Positions 53,801-64,000 of a DNA stretch of 64,000 bases are shown in pieces. This DNA is from Heterodera schachtii (Eukaryota > Nematoda > Chromadorea > Rhabditida > Heteroderidae): assembly GCA_023374025.1 (NCBI GenBank), contig SIJG01000027.1, positions 87,527 to 151,526 on the forward strand, in the 5' to 3' direction. The notes below the pieces were generated by a model that ran no database searches, was not told the origin of the DNA, and worked only from the letters and a program-made list of their open reading frames with translations. The position numbers were made by a program, and so were the translations under genes. The stretch's first letter is position 1. Each line of letters starts with the position of its first letter.

Positions 53801-55532
53801 ATTGGCGAATTTATAGGGAAATTAATTTAAACAGATTTTTGAGATAATCAAAATTTTGTATAATGATAAAATAAATAAAAACATTTTCGAAAAATTATTT
53901 ATCAATTTTAATAATTTTTGCACTAAATATATTTTATTTTCATTTTTTACATTTGAAGTAACAATTAGTACACACCAACAATGTCAAATTATGTAGTAAA
54001 TTATAAATAAAATACCTCCTTTATATTTAAACTAAAATTTAAATAATTTTAAGACATAAAAATTAAATTCAAAGTTTATATAAAATTCATTATTTTAATA
54101 CTTATGATTTCTTTGGTGTGTCGTTTTATGCTTCGATGAATATAACCTGAATATAAGTTAAATAATAATAATAATAATTTAATATTAACGCAATTGTTCG
54201 TTGGGGGAGTGTCGGCGCCCAAGACCGACGAAGCCGAGATGCCATAGAATGCCGAAAGAATTAAATGCCAAAAACGGAAGAGACGGAGGAAATAATTTTT
54301 GAACAAATTTGCATTTAATTATTTATTAATTTAAATTTCATTTCATTTCTCCATTTTATTATTCATCCATATCTTTCATCCTTTGCCTTTGCGATCACTT
54401 TATAAGTCGTTGGAGACAAGAAGAAAAAGAGCGATAGGGAATTTCACAGAGTTTAACAAAAAGCGGAAAATGTCCGTGAGCGAAAAAAAGGGGGAAAGAT
54501 GGAAAATTAAAATCTATTATTCATTCGCTTAACTTTTTAAAAATCTGTTCAACTTTTTTGCTCTCCGATTTAAAAAATATTATTTGTCAATTTCGTATTT
54601 ACACCGTAATAAATATTTGTCACCGGGACATTATTTGAAGGTTACGGTAGGGGAAAATTTGGTGCTAAAATTTGTTTCACCTAGAAACGGGAGATTGGTC
54701 CACCGGGGACTTTTGAAAACAAAATCTGTAAAATCAAGGGATTGGCCCACCGGGAATTATAAAGTGTGATTGACAAGCTTAAATTTGTTCCACCAAACAA
54801 AGGCTGATTGATTGATTGTTTGATTCTTCTACTGTCATTGGACGAACTGACAAAAGTGAACAGCGGACAAGCACCGGACTCCGACACGTGGCGACCTTTT
54901 GGCCATTGCGAACCGAATTGTTTAAAAGTGGACAAATTAATTTTTGTTAAATTTCGAAAAAGCTAGTTGGCTAGCAAAAGATTAAAATGAGTTCGCCAAT
55001 ATTGGATATAATTCACGGGCTAGTCAATCGGTTAGAGGTTGAATTAAACAGAGAAATTCCGATAAATCCCGGTCAAAATGCAACCCCAAATACAGTCCAA
55101 AGACATATGTATGTACAGAGCAAAAAATGCAGTTGCAGCGCGCGAAAATAAGGAAAGAGTTTATGTAGACTTTTGTACACAGCTTGACATTGAGGCAAAA
55201 ATTAATCGAGCAAAATGGATACCATACGAGGATGATTCGGTTACAAAATTGAAAAGCATAATTTATTGGAGTCAAATTTAGAAGGAGAAGCTAAGGAGCT
55301 AAAAGTGACACTGTGGAAGAAGATGAAAAATTGTACATTAAATTTGAAAAAATTTGCAGACAATTGTCAGGTTTAAACCAAGACATGGATTTATCCCCTC
55401 ATTACAAAACCTTTGTTTAATCTTTTCTACATTCTAATGAAAACTTTAAATTGCAAGTCAAGTAAGAATCCGTCACAGAACATCCCCCATTAAAACATTA
55501 TTTCAAGTAAAATAAGGAAAATTATTGAAATT
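50849..55532 (+). repeat. Long direct repeat, copy 1 (period ~8.47 kb)
   Basis: Almost identical, with scattered one-base indels, to 59,321-64,000 (offset 8,468-8,472). Homology starts at TTTATTTAATCAGA. Mostly AT-rich; the interval 54,180-55,430 is GC-richer and carries a gag-like relic. At about 54,890 TGGCGACCTTTTGG could be a retrotransposon primer-binding site, which would make the preceding part an LTR (unproven). Confidence 0.95.
54987..55420 (+). pseudogene. Decayed gag-like frame, copy 1
   Basis: Starts MSSPILDIIHGLVNRLEVEL, shifts frame near 55,110 to NAVAARENKERVYVDF and DIEAKINRAKWIPYEDDS, then to SNLEGEAKE and to VEEDEKLYIKFEKICRQLSG, ending at TAA 55,418-55,420. The charged, helical character and the position after a possible primer-binding site suggest the N-terminal part of a retrotransposon gag. 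At least three frameshifts. Family assignment is inference. Confidence 0.45.
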
Positions 55533-58500
55533 TTTATACAGCTAATATAAAATTAATTAAATTTAAATATAATAACATAAAATTTAAAAAATAGGTTATC
55601 AGACAATTAATAAAATTTTATATCACTTGAAACACAATGCAATGGTCGAAAAATTTACAAATTCCGGCTCAGAATGACATGTTTTTACTATGATAATATA
55701 GATCTAAATAATTCAATTATAAATTAATAGATAATATTAAATGAAATAAAAATTTTACTTCTTATTAATTCAATCTCAAAAATTTATTACGCTAAAATTT
55801 TTTAAAGCGGTTTAAATTCAACTTTAATTCTTTCTTTTCATTATTCGTAAAATTGAATTAATATATTCAATATAAGAAATTCATATTTTAAAACAAACCT
55901 ATGAAATTCAAAAAGATTAATTGAAACTTTGTCCGTTATTATATATCTTGGTTATTGATAATAATAATAATAATAATAATTAAAGAGAGAATGATGAGAG
56001 GCTAAACAAAAAACAGCGATAATATAAATTGAAATTTAAAAGAACATAAAAACAGGCACTTTAAAATAAATAATGATAAAACAAAAAAATAAAATAATAT
56101 TAATACTTCGTTTGTTTAAGGGGGGCGGTGGGATTGGACATAAAATTTATTGTATCATTTAATTTAAAATATGAACATTTACATTAATTCATTATCTAAC
56201 TGTAATTATTTTGAAATATGTTTTCTGTTTTTTTGCATGGAAAAAATTTGTCTTTGTATAGTATTATATAAAAATAAACAAGTAGAAAATATTAATATTT
56301 CAAAGAAATTTTTATTCTATATTTTATTTTTTTAACTATAAAAAAACAAAAATATAAAAATAATATTATTTATCTTTTGTTATGCAAAATTTATGAAAAT
56401 TTATTTATTTGCTTGTATCCATTTTTTCGGGAGCCATTTGTTGGGATTTCCCCTCCCCCAATTTTGCATCATCTAATTCAAAATATGAATAACAACATTT
56501 ATTTACATTTTCATTTTGATTAATTTGAATTAATTTAATTTAATTATAATTGATTTTGAATCTTTTATGTTTTCAATTTTTTATGGCCTCAAAAATTTAT
56601 TCGATCCATAAAAAATAAATAATTATAATTTAGAATAATAAACACTAATTAACAAATGTTACAGCCTAAGTATAAATTACACTTGAACCCAACTAAATGG
56701 TCGAAAATTTTCCAAAAAAATTTGAAAATAAAACTCCTCAGGTAAACATGAGATTAAAATAATTATTGAGTTTTAACACTATCAAACAATCCATAAATAA
56801 GAACTAATTTTAATATTAATATATAAACGAATATAAATTATTAATTAAAAATAATAAGCAAAATATAATCATGTAAATAAATCAAAAATCGAAAAAGCAT
56901 AGAATGAATCGCTTAGTTTAATGAAACTTCCTCATTAGTGCAGATTTAATTAATATTCTTTAACAAACATAATAAACGATTATGACAATAAAAATATAAA
57001 AGAAATATTATTTGTGTATTTAAATAAAAACATTTGAAATGAGATATTTAATAATTGATGAGCAAAAATATTTTTAAAAAATACAAATTTTTTAATCCAA
57101 TAACATAATTTATTTATATATAAATATATTTTTTTTTATATTACCGACGGGTAAACAGCTAAACAGCAGTGCAACCTTGACTAACTTTAAGATAATTTAC
57201 GAGTTATTATTGTGCAAATAAACTTATATTAAATTTAAATATTACTATTAAAAGTTTTTAATTTTAAAATAGAACTACCACAAAAAGGTATAAACAAAAT
57301 TAATTCTTTAAATAAAAAAAAAACTCAAAAACGCAATAATTATTAAATTATTAATAAATTAAAAGGATTACTTCCGGTCGCACGGACCTGGATACGATTT
57401 TTGTAAATTTTGTTAATTATAAATAAAAATGAAATAATTGATATACACATTGTTCTAAAATTTAGTTGGATTTCGTATAAATGAATAAGCAAACTTACCT
57501 AATATTCAATAAAATCATTTGAAAGATTACTTTGAATTTTTTAAAATTTTGAAGTTTAAATGGCACCTATAAATTTTATTTAATTGTTTTTTATAATGCC
57601 TCAAGACACGCAATCGAGAAAGGTTTCGGATGATATGATAAAAAGAATAAAGAAAAAACAACAAACAATATCCATTTAAATTTTATTGGGAGAATTAATT
57701 ACTTTTAAAGGCAAATAATTTTGACCTGTTCCCTTAAGAGGAAGAATATTTATTTAAATAATATATAGGTAAAGTTAATTGAATTTTGTAATTTTAACAT
57801 AAAATAATTAAATTACTTCTTATCAAAAAATTTAAATAATTAAATTTCAACTTTATTTTTTTTGAGCGAATTAATAATACTCAAAATATTAAACACAAAT
57901 TAAACCGAAAAAGATTAATGAAACAATCTAACGAAAAATTTAATATTTGAATGTTAGTCAAAAAATCAATAAAATCAAATATTTTTTAAAACTAATAATA
58001 AATAGGGACTGGATTTTGAGGCATATTCGCATTTAAAATATGCTTGTGATTTTTTAATTTATTGAATAGAACACATCGAAAAAAATATATTTGAAAACTT
58101 TTAACCATGACTGTATTAAAATACTAGTTAAATTAATTTTAAGAAATTTTTTTATTAATAATAAAGAAAGAAATTATTACTTTTTTTAGATATTTATTTT
58201 TCAAAAATTAGAAACGATTAATTAGACAAAGAAAAATTCATTATGCTATCAAGGTTTTGATTTAAAAAATTGGTTTAAATAAAGAGAAAGAATAGCATAC
58301 ATTTTTTAAATAAAATGGCAAAAAATGGATGCGAACTCAAAAAATTGCAATGTCATAAAAAAATTATTGTTTAACTCGTAAAAATAAAAAAGAAAAGAAT
58401 AAAGATATTAATAGAAATAATTAAATGAAAAAATAATATGATTTGAAGCAAAATTTATGAAAAATTATCCAAAATAATTTATGAAATTAATCATACAATA

Positions 58501-59320
58501 TTGCTGCATATATAATTTCAAGGTTACCGAATAAAAGATGAAAAATCAACTTAAATTTTATTATAAATTTAAAATGAAGATTAAAAAAAAGTTCAAAGAC
58601 TATAATACATAGGACGAAAGGGCATGAGTTAAAGAAAAAAACAAATAAAAAAATAAATTTTAATTAATTAGTTTATACAGAGGAATAAAAATATAAATAT
58701 ATCTAAAAAAAATTAAACAAAATCAATTGTAAAGAAAATTAAATTATTGATTTAAATGCTAGTGAAATATATATAAAAAAAATTATTATATAACAATGTC
58801 ATAAGATAAATAAATGGCAAGCATAGAAACAACCCAAGCCAACTCCAAAAATTATTACTATGTGATAATTAATGTTTTATCATTTAAATTTTGACTTTAT
58901 TCTGGCATTCTGTCTATTTTTTTTTGTCTTTTTCCCAAATTTTGTTTCCCATTTTCTCAGACTATAATTTTGGAATCTCTTCTCCTCCGATATTTTAAAT
59001 TGTAATTGTGCTTTTATTAAAATTGGTCTTCTCATAAATTGTTGGAATTTGATCAAAAGTGTGAATTGGACAGTTCCCCAAATTCGAAGCGGTTTTGAAA
59101 CCAAGCAATTTCCCAAATTGTCTTTCACTCCAATCCCACACCGCAAATTTATTTTGACATGGCGCTTTCTGAAGCTGGTGAGTGCTAGCGGTTTCTTTGG
59201 TTTTACTTCGGGTAAAAGCAAATTTGCGTGCAATTGAGCTGCTTACATTTGGGTTTGGAAAAATTTTTAAAACAGGTACAGTTCAATATCTATGCGATAT
59301 TGTTCTGATTTGGAATAAAA
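55533..59320. other. AT-rich spacer between the two long direct repeats
   Basis: If the duplication is a true tandem, this is the rest of the 8.47-kb unit. No gene is supported. A GC-richer patch at 59,040-59,270 has a donor-like GAAGCTG|gtgagt and an acceptor AAAACAG|GTACAG but only short frames. Confidence 0.45.
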
Positions 59321-62300
59321 TTTATTTAATCAGAAAATCTCTAAAAAGATTTTTTTTACACAAAAGAAAAAACTACTTTTAAAATTTTATAATAATTATG
59401 ATTATAATCTTTTTCCGACTTTTTCTATCAAGCCAGCCCCAAAAAAACATCTCTAATTTTGTAAATTTAAGAGAGTTAAACCCTATTGGCTAATCTCATT
59501 TCATATTTTTTTCTTATCCCTAAAGGTCTGTTTTTTTAATTTGCATCTTAAATTAAATAAATTTGTATTAATTGCATTAAATAATTAAATTAAAATTTTT
59601 TTCTGGTCCTTGTTGATAATTTTACGATTCATTTGACGGATTTAAAATCATTTTCATATTATTTATTTTTTATATTTTTTGTTACAAAATAAACCGCTTA
59701 TATAAATGAAAACACATATAATAACATCTTATGTTACAAAAGTCTTTTGATTATTTTTTGAATTTTAATTTTTTTTTCTCTAACATTATTGTTTTTAAAT
59801 AACATTTATTAAATAATAAAAAATATATAATTAAAAAATGATTGTAAAAACAATTACACATTTCTTTTAAAATAAAGGTAAATTATAATGAGAAACAATA
59901 AAAATTCATTTATTAAGCAATGTAATACGAGTATGCTTCAAATGAATTAAAGAAGAAACGTACATTAAGGCACTTATTCTTAATAGAATGTTTAATGATT
60001 CAGCAGGAGCAAATGCAAATGTAAAACTTTGATGAGAGATTTTGACAAGAAAAATAATAAAAATAAAACTAATAAAAAAATTGGGTATATAAAATTAAAT
60101 CCAAAATTTTTTTATCTAAAATAAATAGTGATTTAAAGAACCACTAGACAAGAAGTTTTTTTTAAATTTTTCTTGATTTATATTGAATAACGATAATTAT
60201 TCTGTTTCTATTGTATTTAATTCTCACGATGAAAAACATCGGAAGGTGTAACACCATTGTACTCGACAGTTAAAATATACAGATTTCATTATTGAAAATT
60301 ATTTTGAACTCATAACTTTTTTTCTTGTATTTGTTTGATTTTTTAATTCTTTTTTTTTGTTTCTATATTATAAAAATTAAAGTTTTTTTTCTCTTTTAGC
60401 TCAAAATTGCATAAACACTTTTTATTAATATTAAATTTTTATTTCATTAACTGCAAAAAAATAAAATTCTTTTATAACTATTATAGAACTAACAATTGTG
60501 TATTTATGAGTCATTAATTGTATTTATGGGTCATTTAATGTATTTGTTTAATATTTTTAAGAAAGATCGTATTTGTATAAAGCTTCTCGCGTCGTTTTGT
60601 TAGTATGTTCTTTTGATTAAGCTAAAATAATAAATAATTAATTTTAATAGCTCATTTTTTCTAAAGTATTTTTTTCAAAAATACTTTACTTATTCTCAAA
60701 ATTATTCATCTTTATTTAAATATTATTTTTTTCTTTGATTTCTAATATATATAATTTCATTTGAAAATAGTTTTAAAAATATTTTCTAGTATATTTGGTT
60801 TTTATAGTAATTATTATTATATTTTAAATTATTATTAATAGAAAGTAAATAAAAAACGACTGATTCAAGAAAAAATATGTTATAAAATACCAATAATGTT
60901 GCTTTCATCACAATTCAGCTTAAGGTTTTTTTTTAATATATTCATTATTTAAAAGAAATAGGTAATTAATTTAAAATATGAATTGATATGGAAGACTGAG
61001 AGATTAGCTTTTCAATACATAATTTTTAGCATAAAGTTTGAAAATAAATTAACTTTAATTAAAATAAAATTAGTGCTTCAAATAAAATTAAAAATCAAAA
61101 TGATATTATTAATAAATGTTAAATTATTTCATTTTTATCACTTCCTTTTGTAAATGAATTTTTTCGATGAAAAAATAAACCCCATCTGTTTGGGTTAATA
61201 AACTGATTTTTTTTTAATTTTTGCAATTAATAAGTAAAATAAAATTATTTAATAAAAAGAATTTTTTTTTTCTAAATATGTATAATTCATTTTCAACAAA
61301 CAGAATGAATTTGGATATATATTTTTGGACTTTCAAATTTAATATAAATATTTATTTATTTATTTATTTTTAAATTTATTTAAAATGAACCTTAGTGAAT
61401 AATTATATTAAAATATAATTTTAGAAAATAAAGCAATATAAAATATTGATAAAATAGGCAATCCAATTATCAAATCCATTATTTCTCTGAATTAAATAAT
61501 TGTACAGGTTTTCACAAGATAACACAAAGAAAAATTTAGAGAAATTAAAAACCGATAATTAAAAGCAAAATTTTCACTAATAAAAATGATAAAAGAAATT
61601 TTTGACACTTTTTACCAAAAATTTAGGGAGTCGGAATTTCCAACCCAAAATGTCGGAATTCCGGCGCCCGCCCTGATACAAGCATTGAAATACTAAAAAT
61701 CTTTCCAGGCCCTTTAAAAATTCATAATCAATTAGATGAAGTTTTGATTCCATATTATTTTTTAGTCTTTATCCAAGATGTTTGAATCGGAAAACAGATG
61801 AAGTCATTATTAAGAAACATAAAAATTTAGAATAATTTTCCAAGTTGAGCTTATAGAAACTTTTTTCAAGCAAATATTCTTTGAAATTTATAATCTATTA
61901 ATAAATTTATTTCTGTTTTTAAATCGATAATCAAAGCAAATTCCTTTTAAATCTAAAAATCATAAAATTTTTCATCGTTTGACTTAAAAATTTGTTGTAT
62001 TAAATGATTTTTATAAACAATATTTATTATATATCATTGTAATGAGCCCATTGCTCGCTAATTTGTTATACAATTCAATTTATATGTTTTAAATTTTATT
62101 TTAGTTGTTATATTCATTTAGAATAACATTATGAAAATGAGAAACATTTTTGCAATAAAGATATAATAAATATTGATTTAAAATATACATCTGAATAAGA
62201 AAAATATTCTCTCGTTTAAGAGCCGAATTCAGGTTCGTATTGAAAAAGTTAATAAATTTTTAAAATATTATTGGCGAATTTATAGGGAAATTAATTTAAA

Positions 62301-64000
62301 CAGATTTTTGAGATAATCAAAATTTTGTATAATGATAAAATAAATAAAAACATTTTCGAAAAATTATTTATCAATTTTAATAATTTTTGCACTAAATATA
62401 TTTTATTTTCATTTTTTACATTTGAAGTAACAATTAGTACACACCAACAATGTCAAATTATGTAGTAAATTATAAATAAAATACCTCCTTTATATTTAAA
62501 CTAAAATTTAAATAATTTTAAGACATAAAAATTAAATTCAAAGTTTATATAAAATTCATTATTTTAATACTTATGATTTCTTTGGTGTGTCGTTTTATGC
62601 TTCGATGAATATAACCTGAATATAAGTTAAATAATAATAATAATAATTTAATATTAACGCAATTGTTCGTTGGGGGAGTGTCGGCGCCCAAGACCGACGA
62701 AGCCGAGATGCCATAGAATGCCGAAAGAATTAAATGCCAAAAACGGAAGAGACGGAGGAAATAATTTTGAACAAATTTGCATTTAATTATTTATTAATTT
62801 AAATTTCATTTCATTTCTCCATTTTATTATTCATCCATATCTTTCATCCTTTGCCTTTGCGATCACTTTATAAGTCGTTGGAGACAAGAAGAAAAAGAGC
62901 GATAGGGAATTTCACAGAGTTTAACAAAAAGCGGAAAATGTCCGTGAGCGAAAAAAAGGGGGAAAGATGGAAAATTAAAATCTATTATTCATTCGCTTAA
63001 CTTTTTAAAAATCTGTTCAACTTTTTTGCTCTCCGATTTAAAAAATATTATTTGTCAATTTCGTATTTACACCGTAATAAATATTTGTCACCGGGACATT
63101 ATTTGAAGGTTACGGTAGGGGAAAATTTGGTGCTAAAATTTGTTTCACCTAGAAACGGGAGATTGGTCCACCGGGGACTTTTGAAAACAAAATCTGTAAA
63201 ATCAAGGGATTGGCCCACCGGGAATTATAAAGTGTGATTGACAAGCTTAAATTTGTTCCACCAAACAAAGGCTGATTGATTGATTGTTTGATTCTTCTAC
63301 TGTCATTGGACGAACTGACAAAAGTGAACAGCGGACAAGCACCGGACTCCGACACGTGGCGACCTTTTGGCCATTGCGAACCGAATTGTTTAAAAGTGGA
63401 CAAATTAATTTTTGTTAAATTTCGAAAAAGCTAGTTGGCTAGCAAAAGATTAAAATGAGTTCGCCAATATTGGATATAATTCACGGGCTAGTCAATCGGT
63501 TAGAGGTTGAATTAAACAGAGAAATTCCGATAAATCCCGGTCAAAATGCAACCCCAAATACAGTCCAAAGACATATGTATGTACAGAGCAAAAAATGCAG
63601 TTGCAGCGCGCGAAAATAAGGAAAGAGTTTATGTAGACTTTTGTACACAGCTTGACATTGAGGCAAAAATTAATCGAGCAAAATGGATACCATACGAGGA
63701 TGATTCGGTTACAAAATTGAAAAGCATAATTTATTGGAGTCAAATTTAGAAGGAGAAGCTAAGGAGCTAAAAGTGACACTGTGGAAGAAGATGAAAAATT
63801 GTACATTAAATTTGAAAAAATTTGCAGACAATTGTCAGGTTTAAACCAAGACATGGATTTATCCCCTCATTACAAAACCTTTGTTTAATCTTTTCTACAT
63901 TCTAATGAAAACTTTAAATTGCAAGTCAAGTAAGAATCCGTCACAGAACATCCCCCATTAAAACATTATTTCAAGTAAAATAAGGAAAATTATTGAAATT
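59321..64000 (+). repeat. Long direct repeat, copy 2 (cut by the window end)
   Basis: Second copy of 50,849-55,532. Differences are mainly single-base indels in A or T runs (for example GGCGCCGCCC at 53,200 against GGCGCCCGCCC in this copy). The copy continues to the last base of the window. Confidence 0.95.
63455..63888 (+). pseudogene. Decayed gag-like frame, copy 2
   Basis: Same sequence, with the same frameshifts, as the relic in copy 1. The decay therefore predates the duplication. Confidence 0.45.

Noticed and set aside
54076..54306. Minus-strand frame with signal-peptide-like region
   Set aside because: Lies across repeat DNA with an AT repeat in frame; no splice sites or family support.
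54584..54769. 61-codon frame present in both long direct repeats
   Set aside because: Identical in both copies only because the DNA is duplicated. It contains internal CCACCGGG repeats and no domain; it may be part of an LTR.
59049..59382. Possible small gene with donor GAAGCTG|gtgagt and acceptor AAAACAG|GTACAG
   Set aside because: The joined frame is short, runs into the long direct repeat and has no recognisable family.

Overview
The window looks like nuclear DNA of a nematode, most likely a plant-parasitic tylenchid (root-knot or cyst type). It is very AT-rich, with short exons, AT-rich introns and GT/GC-AG splicing. Its dominant feature is a cluster of BTB-BACK-MATH genes of the kind expanded in those lineages. 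No species can be assigned from sequence alone. All gene models were built by hand from splice signals, reading-frame phase and comparison between the paralogues in the window.

Region 1 (1-23.7 kb) is the BTB-BACK-MATH cluster. Five members lie on the minus strand: A (1-2923, a pseudogene cut by a transposon), B (4032-7543, intact, 521 aa), G (8806-9826, a dead fragment), C (10720-13484, 585 aa, open frame but with one GC donor and one non-AG acceptor) and D (14572-17336, lacking most BTB exons, with a huge coiled coil inside the MATH domain and one frameshift). Facing D head-to-head on the plus strand is F (18899-23092), in which exons 3-8 have been duplicated in tandem. Further fragments lie at 23.5, 28.0-28.5 (E), 29.1-29.3 and 32.1-33.5 kb (H). 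Most of these genes have an upstream block with sense-strand core GGTCATCGTTTTGCCGT, a good candidate for a shared cis-regulatory element. By family knowledge such proteins are adaptors that bring substrates to CUL3 ubiquitin ligases. The visible birth and death, splice-site drift and MATH-loop variation fit a fast-evolving substrate-recognition family.

Region 2 (23.7-38.6 kb) is mixed. It holds a five-exon gene resembling the retropepsin domain of DDI1 but lacking the catalytic aspartate (25.6-26.9 kb), a two-exon gene for a small secreted protein (30.05-30.83 kb), a small putative membrane protein (31.2 kb), several MITEs and fold-back elements, a repeat carrying a tRNA-like segment, a GC-rich island of unknown nature (37.4-38.2 kb) and a small two-exon gene (38.3 kb).

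Region 3 (38.5-64 kb) is repeat territory. A roughly 110-bp satellite (38.5-41.5 kb) begins inside the last exon of the preceding gene. Then come a GACATTTGCGGCGC minisatellite, a fatty-acid transporter/acyl-CoA synthetase pseudogene (44.9-45.3 kb), a second copy of the tRNA-like repeat, a MITE with 47-bp perfect inverted ends (47.2 kb) and very AT-rich DNA without recognisable genes. Finally, a segment of at least 4.7 kb (50,849-55,532) is repeated in direct orientation at 59,321-64,000, a period of about 8.47 kb. Both copies carry the same decayed gag-like reading frame.
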